From Flammeovirgaceae bacterium (GTDB lineage: Bacteria; Bacteroidota; Bacteroidia; Cytophagales; Cyclobacteriaceae): a stretch of 64,000 nucleotides of DNA. Positions 27,334-35,948 of the stretch are shown here, piece by piece. The stretch lies in NCBI GenBank assembly GCA_013204595.1, contig JABMNK010000054.1, positions 39,827 through 103,826 of the forward strand. The letters run 5' to 3'. Under the pieces are notes generated by a model. It saw only the letters and a program-made list of their open reading frames with translations. It did not search any database and was not told the DNA's origin. A program made the position numbers and the translations under genes. Position 1 is the stretch's first letter. Every line of letters starts with the position of its first letter.

Positions 27334-28793
27334 AAGACAATCTGCCCATCAATCTTGTTTGGCTCAAAAGAGATATTCGCATGGCCGACCATGCGGGATT
27401 GGACGCTGCTGAGAAAGCTGGCATTCCTTATCTCATTGTTTATTTATTTGAACCTTCTTTGATTCATTACCCTGACACTTCTTTAAGGCATCAACAATTC
27501 ATCTATCACTCCTTGGTGGATTTCAATGATCGATTGAAAAAATACAATCGATCCGCACAAATTTTCCATATTGAGGCCATTGAATTTTTTAAATTCATTC
27601 TCACCAAAGTCAATCTAAAATCGGTATTCTCCTACCAAGAATCTGGAATCAATCTTTCATGGGATAGAGATAAAAGTATTGCTAAAATACTGGATGACCA
27701 TCAGGTAAATTGGCAACAATTTCAAAAAGACGGCGTAGTTAGAGGCATTACCCATCGCAAAAACTGGGATCAATTATGGTTAAACTACATCTCGATATCA
27801 CCCATCGATAATTCATTTTCAAAAAATCAACTACCTCCTATTTCACCAAATCCATATCCACTCAGTCAATCCTTTAAAGAATCCCTCCATCAGGTCCCAG
27901 CGACATTCCAAGTGCCCGGGGAAACTTACGCTTGGCGGTATTTAAACTCTTTCACCAATGATAGGGGAAAGAAATACCATAAAATGATTTCTAAGCCTCA
28001 AGAAAGCAGGAAATCCTGTGGAAGAATCTCCCCCTACCTCGCTTGGGGCAATATAAGTGTAAAACAGGCCATCTACCACGTCAGCAATCATGAACAGTTC
28101 GAAGCAAATAAGCGTGCCTTTGGCGGGATATTGACCCGTTTAAAATGGCATTGTCACTTCATACAAAAATTTGAAGTCGATTGCGGCTATGAGACCCGAT
28201 GTGTCAATAGCGGATTTGAATCTTTAAAAAGAGAAAAAAACAATCATTTCATTCACGCCTGGAATACAGGTCATACTGGTTATCCGCTCGTCGATGCCTG
28301 TATGAGATGTCTTCAAGCGACCGGCTGGATAAATTTTCGCATGCGGGCCATGGTAGTTTCATTTCTCTGTCATCATCTCGACCAAGATTGGCGATCAGGT
28401 GTTTACCATTTATCTCAGTTATTTCTAGATTATGAGCCAGGGATTCACTATCCACAATTTCAAATGCAAGCAGGCACCACTGGGATTAATTTAGTTCGAA
28501 TTTATAACCCCATTAAGCAATCCATTGAGCATGACCCAGTGGGTCATTTCATCAAAAAATGGGTGCCCGAATTGAAGAACATCCCAATCCCATTTATTAA
28601 TGAGCCTTGGAAAATGAATGCCTTTGACCAATCTTGCTATCGGTTCAATTTGGGGCAAGATTATCCCATGCCTATCGTCGATTTGGTCGAAAGCGGTAAA
28701 ATAGCCCGAGAAAAAATATGGGGTCATCGTAAAAACCTGACTGTCAAAGAAGAAGGAAAACGAATTTTAAAAACACACGTTAGACCACGCTAA
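27330..28793 (+). CDS. Photolyase/cryptochrome family protein with N-terminal antenna domain
   Basis: 487 residues from the ATG at 27330 (ATGA overlap with the upstream gene); earlier in-frame ATGs would lie inside that gene. The N-terminal domain INLVWLKRDIRMADHAGL is the photolyase alpha/beta antenna fold. The helical FAD domain has CGRISPYLAWGNISVKQAIY, GYPLVDACMRCLQATGWINF, RMRAMVVSFLCHHLDQDW and the flavin loop LFLDYEPGIHYPQFQMQAGT. That loop departs from the canonical NNGNWQW wording, which puts the protein in a divergent Bacteroidota branch, probably different from the class I CPD enzyme at 37.9 kb. Lesion type, or a signalling role, is open. Confidence 0.9.
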   Translation: MKDNLPINLVWLKRDIRMADHAGLDAAEKAGIPYLIVYLFEPSLIHYPDTSLRHQQFIYHSLVDFNDRLKKYNRSAQIFHIEAIEFFKFILTKVNLKSVFSYQESGINLSWDRDKSIAKILDDHQVNWQQFQKDGVVRGITHRKNWDQLWLNYISISPIDNSFSKNQLPPISPNPYPLSQSFKESLHQVPATFQVPGETYAWRYLNSFTNDRGKKYHKMISKPQESRKSCGRISPYLAWGNISVKQAIYHVSNHEQFEANKRAFGGILTRLKWHCHFIQKFEVDCGYETRCVNSGFESLKREKNNHFIHAWNTGHTGYPLVDACMRCLQATGWINFRMRAMVVSFLCHHLDQDWRSGVYHLSQLFLDYEPGIHYPQFQMQAGTTGINLVRIYNPIKQSIEHDPVGHFIKKWVPELKNIPIPFINEPWKMNAFDQSCYRFNLGQDYPMPIVDLVESGKIAREKIWGHRKNLTVKEEGKRILKTHVRPR

Positions 28794-28795
28794 TT

Positions 28796-29434
28796 ATGTA
28801 CCTATCAAAAGAAGCCATCGAACATATCCCCAATATAAAACGACTTAATATTATCAATTCAGTTTCTGGAATTAAGCCCGGAAATTTAATTGGAACTACG
28901 GATGGGTTCAATCAAACGAATTTAGCCATCATTAGTTCTGTTGTTCATTTGGGCAGTAATCCAGCATTTATGGGATTTGTACTTCGTCCAGATGAACAAA
29001 TCAGACGACATACTTATGAAAATATTTGTGGAAATGGTCAATTCACCATCAATCACATACATTCCTCCTTTATAGACAAAGCGCATTGGACCTCGGCCAA
29101 GTTTGCAAAGGAAGATTCTGAATTTATACGCTGTGGATTAACCGAAGAATACCTTGAAGACTTTAAGGCTCCCTTTGTAAAAGAAAGTATGTTAAAAATA
29201 GGACTCATACTTGAAGAAAGTATACCAATAAAAGCGACCAATACCCTGCTAGTCGTAGGCCGAATTGAACATCTTATCATACCTGATTCCGCCATGACCG
29301 AGGAAGGTTATATCAATCTTGACCATACAGACAGCGTCGGCATATCAGGACTAAATAGTTATTATGCGCTCACCAAATTAAGGAGCTTTCCTTACGCGCG
29401 CATCGAAAACCTACCCTCATTTGGCCGTAAATAA
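28796..29434 (+). CDS. Flavin reductase-like FMN-binding split-barrel protein
   Basis: 212-residue protein of the flavin reductase-like family: SGIKPGNLIGTTDGFNQTNL, HLGSNPAFMGFVLRPDEQIR, RHTYENICGNGQFTINHI and HWTSAKFAKEDSEF line the FMN site. It starts two bases after the photolyase gene, so it is surely co-transcribed with it. A natural guess is that it supplies or handles reduced flavin for the photolyases, but family members also serve other oxidoreductions. Confidence 0.88.
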   Translation: MYLSKEAIEHIPNIKRLNIINSVSGIKPGNLIGTTDGFNQTNLAIISSVVHLGSNPAFMGFVLRPDEQIRRHTYENICGNGQFTINHIHSSFIDKAHWTSAKFAKEDSEFIRCGLTEEYLEDFKAPFVKESMLKIGLILEESIPIKATNTLLVVGRIEHLIIPDSAMTEEGYINLDHTDSVGISGLNSYYALTKLRSFPYARIENLPSFGRK

Positions 29435-29656
29435 TATTAGGATTTATTTTTTCATTCGTTTTAAATGACGTTAATCCCACGGGCTATCTGACAAGTGAGT
29501 TGAATCACGCAATATTATTATTAACCTTAGAATTGTTTTTAATGCTTTTTAAGCCCTCCACCCATTCTAACTAAAAGTAAGTCCAATGTTTGGATAAAGG
29601 GATCACGCTTTTGTTTATCATTGTTGCCCATTCACTAATCCCAAGAGCCCAAAGCT

Positions 29657-30364
29657 ATGAGAACATTTGATCCCATCCATGATGATCAAAATTGGAAAAA
29701 ATTGTTTGAAACCCATTTTCAAAACCTTCAATCGCTAAATGCAATAGCAACGAGCTGGATCTCTGGTTTCTCGAAATTAGGGATGGATCAAAGCAAGAGG
29801 CCCTTGGCGGAAATGTTAACTGCGGCCATCAAGCCCTATACCGGCTATACATTTATCCAGACCTCAAGCCCTATCATTCTTGAGCAAGAAGATTGGTATG
29901 GTATGATTGCACGATACGAAATGCCTATGACCAACTTTGTTCGACGCCCTGAAGAATTGGATTATTGTGACGAACCCGATATTTGGCATGACATCATGGG
30001 ACATATCCCCTTTTTGGCGCAGAAAGACTATTCTGATATGTATCAATTATTGGCACGCACTTATTTGCAAGCCCATAAACAACAACGGACAGACTTACTG
30101 AAAGAATTGGATTTTATTGGCGGAATGCTGATTGAATTAGGTCTTGTCAGAGAATCTTCTGGATTAAAGGCTTTTGGTGCAACCTTTTATAGCTCATCAG
30201 AGGTATTTGAAGCTTTTAAACCCGGAAATCAGATAGATTTTACCTTGTCAGCGCTTAGTAGCGGAGAATCCTATGACCGTCATAATTTTCAAGGAAAATA
30301 CTACATTTTTGATTCCTTACAACATCTTGTCGAAATCATCTCCCACGTCACGAATAAGCTCTAG
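29657..30364 (+). CDS. Aromatic amino acid hydroxylase (phenylalanine 4-monooxygenase-like)
   Basis: 235-residue non-heme iron, pterin-dependent monooxygenase, catalytic domain only (no ACT regulatory domain). Iron ligands are His111 and His116 in WHDIMGHIPFL and Glu160 in MLIELGL. The residues between, and PYTGYTFIQTSSPI upstream, follow the family plan. The usual PDxxHELxGHxP wording is slightly altered (PDIWHDIMGHIP), so phenylalanine is a likely but not proven substrate. It is flanked by gaps of 222 and 172 bases and seems to be its own unit. Homologues occur in marine Bacteroidota. Confidence 0.85.
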   Translation: MRTFDPIHDDQNWKKLFETHFQNLQSLNAIATSWISGFSKLGMDQSKRPLAEMLTAAIKPYTGYTFIQTSSPIILEQEDWYGMIARYEMPMTNFVRRPEELDYCDEPDIWHDIMGHIPFLAQKDYSDMYQLLARTYLQAHKQQRTDLLKELDFIGGMLIELGLVRESSGLKAFGATFYSSSEVFEAFKPGNQIDFTLSALSSGESYDRHNFQGKYYIFDSLQHLVEIISHVTNKL

Positions 30365-30536
30365 GGAACTATTTTAAGTTAAAAAGGATTAACAAAGAAT
30401 AGTCCTATTATTACCCTACGTTAAATCAATAGGAAGTCAAATAAAAGTACTGAATCTCTTCAATAAAAGAAGTATTTTTTCTATCAATAAACCATATTAT
30501 CTAAGGTAATCGTGAAATTCCTGGAACTATTTATTT

Positions 30537-31304
30537 ATGTCAAAATTACCAGAATCGCATAGATTTGTTGATCTTTCTGACTATGGACGGCCTCTTGCCA
30601 GAGTCATAGCAGCACAATTAAAAGAAAGTAAGTTCACGCCAATTCATGTGACTTGGGGATTCCTTCTTTCAGGTCTCATAGCTGTTTTCTGCATCCTTAA
30701 TGAATTTTATATTTTTGCTTCATTTTTCCTGCTGCTCAAATCCGTTCTTGATGCTGCCGATGGCGAATTGGCACGAGTGAGCAATACACCTTCTTATGTC
30801 GGTAGGTATTTTGACTCGATCGCCGATATTATCCTAAATTTCTTGATCCTTATAGCTGTCTATACCATTTCAAAATCTAGTCTTTTTAGTGCCTTTGCAG
30901 CCTTTATCGGTATACAACTTCAAGGGACTCTTTATAACTATTATTATGTCATTCTCCGCAACAAACTAGATGGAGATACCACCAGTCGCATTTTTGAACA
31001 TAAGGAACCTAGGGCCTTTGAGGGTGAACAACAAAAAAACGTTAAAATACTTTTTCATATCTACAAAGCTCTTTACAGTGGATTTGATAAATTGATCTTT
31101 AAACTTGACCGCAATGCTACAACGGGAGCAGCCTTTCCTAATTGGTTCATGACCCTTATATCTACTATGGGATTGGGTTTTCAACTCCTGCTCATAAGTG
31201 TGTTTTTGGTTCTTGGTTTTAAAGAATTCATTATTCCACTTTTTATCGTTTACACAACGTTAATTTTTGTATTTGTGGGCATCAGAAAAGTATTACTTCC
31301 TTGA
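30537..31304 (+). CDS. CDP-alcohol phosphatidyltransferase family membrane enzyme
   Basis: 255-residue integral membrane enzyme that joins a CDP-linked donor to an alcohol in phospholipid synthesis. The signature D72-x2-D75-G76-x2-A79-R80-x8-G89-x3-D93-x3-D97 is complete (LDAADGELARVSNTPSYVGR). About six helices are predicted from the hydrophobicity. The alcohol acceptor (inositol, glycerol-phosphate, serine or other) cannot be read from the sequence. It stands alone. Confidence 0.9.
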   Translation: MSKLPESHRFVDLSDYGRPLARVIAAQLKESKFTPIHVTWGFLLSGLIAVFCILNEFYIFASFFLLLKSVLDAADGELARVSNTPSYVGRYFDSIADIILNFLILIAVYTISKSSLFSAFAAFIGIQLQGTLYNYYYVILRNKLDGDTTSRIFEHKEPRAFEGEQQKNVKILFHIYKALYSGFDKLIFKLDRNATTGAAFPNWFMTLISTMGLGFQLLLISVFLVLGFKEFIIPLFIVYTTLIFVFVGIRKVLLP

Positions 31305-31448
31305 TTGCCTTCTCTTTTTAAAGACAAACATTGAATCGATAGCGCTGCACAAGTCTGGTAGTCCGACCCATTTGATCCCGAAAATAATAGATCAATATTT
31401 TTAGTTTTTGGTTTTAACGGTTAACTTCAATTAGAACTATCCGTTGAA

Positions 31449-33617
31449 ATGCGCTACAGATTAATTATCATTTGTTTAAGCTGCTTCTTGTCCTCGTGTC
31501 AACCGACAAATGTGGAAACGCGCCTAGATGAGGGCTCATGGTCAAGCTATTTGGGTGACGATGCCCGGAGCCATTATTCCAGTCTGTCACAAATAAATCA
31601 AACAAATGTCAAGAACCTTTCCATCGCATGGCAGTATGCTTCAGGAAATGCCAGCGCAGACAATCATTCGCAAATTCAGTGCAGTCCAATCGTTGTCAAT
31701 GATATTTTATATGGAACCAATCCTGTACTCCACCTATTTGCCATCGATGCGGCCACAGGTCAAGAAATATGGAAATTCGTACCTGATGACCCTGATTCGG
31801 GAACAGGTGTCAATAGGGGTGTAATCTATTGGAATGATCGACAGGATGGTCGCATTATCTATACCTCGGGCAAATATATTTATGCTGTGGACGCCTTGAG
31901 TGGCAATTTAGAGATCTCATTTGGCGAGAAAGGGCGTATAGATTTAAGAAAGGGATTGGGTCGAGAGACCGAAAAGCAATCGGCCATCGCCAATACACCC
32001 GGAGTTGTCTACGAAAATATTTTGATTCAGGGGACACGGGTAAGTGAAGGTCCAGGGGCCTCTCCAGGCCATGTCAGAGCATATGATCTTTTTTCAGGTG
32101 AAATGCTATGGATATTTCATACCATTCCAGAACCTGGAGAATATGGTTATGACACTTGGCCCGCAAGTGCTCATGAATATATCGGCGGTGCCAATTCCTG
32201 GTCTGGTATGGCCCTTGATCATGAGACGGGTATTGTATATGTCCCTACTGGATCGGCGTCGTATGATTTTTATGGTGGAAATCGAAAAGGTCAAAATTTA
32301 TTTGCCAACAGTCTATTGGCATTGAATGCCAAAACAGGTGCTCGTATTTGGCATTATCAGTTTGTTCACCATGACCTTTGGGACAGGGACTTACCCGCTC
32401 CACCCAACTTGGTTACCATCACCAAAAATGGTCAAGAAGTTAAGGCCGTCGCACAAGTCACCAAATCAGGACATGTTTTTGTTTTTGATCGTAAAACCGG
32501 TGAACCTATTTTTCCTATTGAAGAAACCCCCTATCCTGCCTCTGACTTAGTGGGTGAAGAAGCATGGGCCACACAACCCCTACCGACCCACATCCCTCCT
32601 TTTGCGAGGCAACACTTTACCGAAGACCTAGTAAGTGACCTTTTTTCAGACGGGCAGGCGCATATTCAGGACTTCGTCAAAGATACTAAACACCGTAATC
32701 TCAGCCTTTTAGACCAATGGAAATCACTAAAGTCAGGGACTTTTATTCCGCCAAGTACCCAAGGAAATATTCTTTTCCCAGGATTTGACGGTGGTGCCGA
32801 ATGGGGTGGTGCTGGATTTGATCCTGAAACAGGCTGGCTATATGTCAATGCCAACGAAATGCCATGGATGTTCCGTGCACAAAAAATTGAAGAGATAAGT
32901 GGTAGTGGATTAATAAAAGTTGGCCAGGCTATGTTTGAGCAACAATGCGCCAGGTGCCACGGATCAGATCTAAAAGGACAAGATGTCATTCCAGCATTAA
33001 CTGATCTCAAAAATCGATTAACATTTAAAGAAATTGAGAAAACGATAAAAAATGGCAAAGGATCTATGATGGCTTTGCCTCAGTTAAGTGACAGCGCCAT
33101 CAAAGCAATTTGCGCTTATCTTTTGGAAGATGAAACAGTCGGAATTTCGCTTGATTTGATCGAAAATGAAGATCCAAATTTGCTCCCTTATACCCTCAAT
33201 AGCTTCGGGCGGTTTCTCGATAAAAAGGGATATCCTGCCATAAAGCCCCCTTGGGGCACTTTAAGTGCCATTAATTTAAATAGTGGCACCATTGCTTGGC
33301 AAATACCTTTGGGTGAATTTTCAGTGCTTAGTGCACAGGGTATAGCCATTACTGGTACAGAAAACTACGGCGGTCCCGTGATCACCAAAGGAGGTTTGAT
33401 ATTTATTGGTGCTACGAAAGATCAGAAATTCAGAGTATTTGATAAAGTTAATGGCCTATTATTATATGAGACTACCCTTCCTGCTGGGGGTTATGCAACA
33501 CCCATTACTTACCAAAGGAAAGGAAAGCAATACGTGGTCATTGCCTGTGGCGGTGGCAAAATGGGCACTCCTTCTGGGGATTATTATGTCGCTTTTGCAC
33601 TACCCTCTAGGAATTAA
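31449..33617 (+). CDS. PQQ-dependent quinoprotein dehydrogenase with inserted cytochrome c (glucose dehydrogenase-like), lipoprotein
   Basis: 722-residue periplasmic lipoprotein (lipobox LSSC17). The eight-bladed quinoprotein propeller shows repeats such as LSQINQTNVKNLSIAWQYAS, FAIDAATGQEIWKF, YDLFSGEMLWIFHTIPEPGE and LNAKTGARIWHYQFVHHDLW. After the WGGAGFDPETGWLYVNANE blade comes a c-type cytochrome insert with C500-A-R-C503-H504, then the last blades (GTLSAINLNSGTIAWQIPLG). This layout is that of soluble or lipid-anchored glucose/alcohol-type PQQ dehydrogenases of Bacteroidota; sugar or alcohol is the likely substrate. PQQ biosynthesis genes are not in the window. It converges on the B12 regulator gene. 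Confidence 0.9.
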   Translation: MRYRLIIICLSCFLSSCQPTNVETRLDEGSWSSYLGDDARSHYSSLSQINQTNVKNLSIAWQYASGNASADNHSQIQCSPIVVNDILYGTNPVLHLFAIDAATGQEIWKFVPDDPDSGTGVNRGVIYWNDRQDGRIIYTSGKYIYAVDALSGNLEISFGEKGRIDLRKGLGRETEKQSAIANTPGVVYENILIQGTRVSEGPGASPGHVRAYDLFSGEMLWIFHTIPEPGEYGYDTWPASAHEYIGGANSWSGMALDHETGIVYVPTGSASYDFYGGNRKGQNLFANSLLALNAKTGARIWHYQFVHHDLWDRDLPAPPNLVTITKNGQEVKAVAQVTKSGHVFVFDRKTGEPIFPIEETPYPASDLVGEEAWATQPLPTHIPPFARQHFTEDLVSDLFSDGQAHIQDFVKDTKHRNLSLLDQWKSLKSGTFIPPSTQGNILFPGFDGGAEWGGAGFDPETGWLYVNANEMPWMFRAQKIEEISGSGLIKVGQAMFEQQCARCHGSDLKGQDVIPALTDLKNRLTFKEIEKTIKNGKGSMMALPQLSDSAIKAICAYLLEDETVGISLDLIENEDPNLLPYTLNSFGRFLDKKGYPAIKPPWGTLSAINLNSGTIAWQIPLGEFSVLSAQGIAITGTENYGGPVITKGGLIFIGATKDQKFRVFDKVNGLLLYETTLPAGGYATPITYQRKGKQYVVIACGGGKMGTPSGDYYVAFALPSRN

Positions 33618-33671
33618 ATAAATCAAGCTGAAAGGTTAAATGAGTTCTCTATTCAACCGTAAAGACAAACT

Positions 33672-34562
33672 TTATGCTTCTAAACGTGTCTTAAAATCTG
33701 TCAAAAAAGAAATAAAATCTTGAGGATCCTTAACGTAATTGACATTATCATATTCATTGAAAAAATTAAAATTTTCAAGATTACATGAGATTAGTAAGGG
33801 TTTGTTTATGTTTTTTATTACTTTCTCAATATTCTTCAATACTTTAGTCTGCTTTGGGGTTAAGAACATTGTCATCACTAAATCAGCTTTACTAATCTCC
33901 ATTACCTCCAAAATGTTCTCAGATGGTACATTTTGTCCTAAGTAATACACCTTATAGCCCAAATCAGCAGCAATGAAATGGGCAACTAGTAGCCCAATTT
34001 CATGATGCTCACCCTCCATTAAGTACATCAATATCCTAGGAGCGTTTTTAGCCGGACTTGGCATCGCATCTATCGATGAAATTATTTTTTTGCGAATCAG
34101 ATTGGAGATAAAATGTTCCTGAGCAGGAAGCGCCTTTCGCATATTCCAAAGTATTCCAACATGATGCAAAAATGGATAAATTAAGTCTATAATGGTAAAC
34201 AACAATCCTTTTCTGAGCAGATGAACCTTCAATATTGTATCAAAATCAGCTTCATTCAGATCGATCATGGCCAATGTCAATCCTTGTACGTCTTCATTGT
34301 TATCTGTCGGCTCATGAAGGATCTTTTTTACTCGGTTCTCGATTTCACTCATTGACATTTTATCAACCCACGAAATTTTATGCCCATTACGAAGCAATAT
34401 CCCTACATTCACTAACTTGATTAATTGCTCGTCTGAATAAAATCTAATATTTGTAGCGGTCCTGAGGGGTTCCAACAGATTAAAGCGCTTTTCCCATACT
34501 CTCAAAGTATGCGCTTTTATGCCCGTCAATACCTCAACCTGTGCCATCGAATAAGTACTCAT
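33672..34562 (-). CDS. MerR-family regulator with cobalamin-binding domain (CarH/LitR-like photoreceptor repressor)
   Basis: 296 residues. Residues 4-72 are a MerR winged helix (MAQVEVLTGIKAHTLRVWEK, NIRFYSDEQL). Residues about 95-165 are the helical B12 cap with Trp139-x9-Glu149-His150 (WNMRKALPAQEH), the motif that marks adenosylcobalamin-dependent light sensing in CarH. Residues about 172-296 are the Rossmann-like B12 domain with Glu185-x-His187-x-x-Gly190 (EHHEIG), whose His ligates cobalt. In CarH systems the dark tetramer represses carotenogenic and photolyase genes, and light breaks it. It is divergent from the SRPBCC-TetR-ABC1-GPx-photolyase operon and close to the crt operon, which fits. 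Confidence 0.93.
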   Translation of the reverse strand: MSTYSMAQVEVLTGIKAHTLRVWEKRFNLLEPLRTATNIRFYSDEQLIKLVNVGILLRNGHKISWVDKMSMSEIENRVKKILHEPTDNNEDVQGLTLAMIDLNEADFDTILKVHLLRKGLLFTIIDLIYPFLHHVGILWNMRKALPAQEHFISNLIRKKIISSIDAMPSPAKNAPRILMYLMEGEHHEIGLLVAHFIAADLGYKVYYLGQNVPSENILEVMEISKADLVMTMFLTPKQTKVLKNIEKVIKNINKPLLISCNLENFNFFNEYDNVNYVKDPQDFISFLTDFKTRLEA

Positions 34563-34798
34563 AATAGTTTTTATCTGTATTTAATTGGTAACCATAGAAG
34601 AAACACAATTTGATAAAATTCAGTTCAGTCCGATCAAATAATTATCGATGATTATATTCTCACATTAATTGAACAAAAAACGCAGCAATAATGTTAATTA
34701 ATGGATTACCTCTAATTTATTTAGTAAAAGCAAGCTAACAAATTTTTAGAAAAATTTAAAAAATACTCAAAATAGCGTTGTACTTATAATCCACTCAA
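34563..34798. promoter_or_regulatory. Divergent control region between the B12 regulator and the SRPBCC-phrB operon
   Basis: 236 AT-rich bases that must hold both promoters and, by analogy with CarH systems, the operator. A perfect 8-base inverted repeat CATTAATT/AATTAATG (34663-34670 and 34696-34703) is visible. TAGCGTTG (34773-34780) is one base off TAnnTTTG and 19 bases before the rightward ATG. Both are weak alone because of the AT content; the location is the main argument. Confidence 0.4.
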
Positions 34799-35284
34799 AT
34801 GGCCGTTTATCAATTCAGAACCAAACAACACGTAGCAGCCTCAATAGACGAGGTTTGGGACTTCATTTCGTCACCTGCTAATCTCAAGAAAATCACGCCA
34901 GCCCATATGGGATTTGAGATTACCTCTGAAGGCGCAGATGCTAAAATGTATTCGGGAATGATTATTACCTATAAAGTAAGCCCTTTAATGGGCATCAAAA
35001 TGGATTGGATGACCGAGATAACTCATGTTAAAGAAAAGAAGTATTTCGTTGATGAGCAACGCCTAGGACCTTATAAAATGTGGCACCACCAGCATCACCT
35101 TATTGCTGAGCACGATGGCGTCAGCATGCTCGATACGGTGACCTATATACCCCCTTTTGGATTTTTGGGTGCTATTGCCAATAAACTAATCATCCAAAAG
35201 AAACTTAAAGAGATTTTTGATTATCGAACCTTAGCGGTCAATAAGGAGTTTCCAAAGAAAAATAAATCACAAGAACAGAAATAA
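34799..35284 (+). CDS. SRPBCC-family (START-like) ligand-binding protein
   Basis: 161 residues with the SRPBCC helix-grip pattern: FRTKQHVAASIDEVWDFISS and PANLKKITPAHMGFEITS at the N-terminus, WMTEITHVKEKKYFVDEQRL in the middle, and the long C-terminal helix LIIQKKLKEIFDYRTLAV. Homologues in pigment and light clusters are sometimes named cell-division-inhibitor-like, without proof. It opens the five-gene rightward operon facing the B12 regulator, with the TetR gene seven bases downstream. Lipid or isoprenoid binding would fit the neighbourhood but is inference. Confidence 0.85.
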   Translation: MAVYQFRTKQHVAASIDEVWDFISSPANLKKITPAHMGFEITSEGADAKMYSGMIITYKVSPLMGIKMDWMTEITHVKEKKYFVDEQRLGPYKMWHHQHHLIAEHDGVSMLDTVTYIPPFGFLGAIANKLIIQKKLKEIFDYRTLAVNKEFPKKNKSQEQK

Positions 35285-35291
35285 AAATACA

Positions 35292-35948
35292 ATGGCAAAG
35301 AAAAAAAACCTACAAAATAATATCATAAAGGCATATATGAATTATGTGCTAGAAAATAATCAACATCCACCATCAGTATATCATTTCAGTAAAGATCATG
35401 ATTTTTCAGAAGCGGAATTTTATGACCATTTTGGATCATTTCAATCTATCGAAAAAACAATTTTCACTTCATTCTTTGATCACACACTTGATTTACTTAC
35501 CAAAAATCAAGAATACCAAACTTTTGACGCTCAAAATCAATTACTCAGCTTCTACTATACCTTTTTTGAGGTACTCAAAGCCAATAGGAGCTATGTATTA
35601 ATGGCATTAAACAATGGGAAGCCAAACCTTGCCGCTTTGGGGATTTTGCATGGATTAAGAGAAGTCTACAAAAAATACGTGGATGATCTAGACATACCTA
35701 CAATGGATCTAAAACAAGAAAGATTAGAAGAAATCAAACAAAAAGGACTGACTGAAATCTCCTGGCAACAGCTTTTATTTACCATGAATTTTTGGATTGG
35801 GGATTCAAGTACCGGATTCGAAAAAACTGATATTTTTATTGAAAAGTCAATAAAAACTAGCTTTGAATTGATCGATATCACCCCTTTGAAAAGTCTAATA
35901 GACCTAGGTAAATTTTTTATTAAAGAAAAAATAACGGGTAAAAATTAA
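35292..35948 (+). CDS. TetR-family-like regulator (diverged DNA-binding domain)
   Basis: 218 residues, all-helical. The N-terminal 60 have the spacing of a TetR helix-turn-helix (HFSKDHDFSEAEFYDHFGSF followed by QSIEKTIFTSFFDHT), but the usual IAxxAGVSxGTLYxHF wording is much altered, so DNA binding needs proof. The C-terminal part (NFWIGDSSTGFEKTDIFIEK) matches TetR C-terminal domains that, as far as I recall, occur next to ABC1 kinases in Bacteroidota. Its stop overlaps the next start by one base (TAATG), so it is produced together with the kinase. Confidence 0.75.
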   Translation: MAKKKNLQNNIIKAYMNYVLENNQHPPSVYHFSKDHDFSEAEFYDHFGSFQSIEKTIFTSFFDHTLDLLTKNQEYQTFDAQNQLLSFYYTFFEVLKANRSYVLMALNNGKPNLAALGILHGLREVYKKYVDDLDIPTMDLKQERLEEIKQKGLTEISWQQLLFTMNFWIGDSSTGFEKTDIFIEKSIKTSFELIDITPLKSLIDLGKFFIKEKITGKN

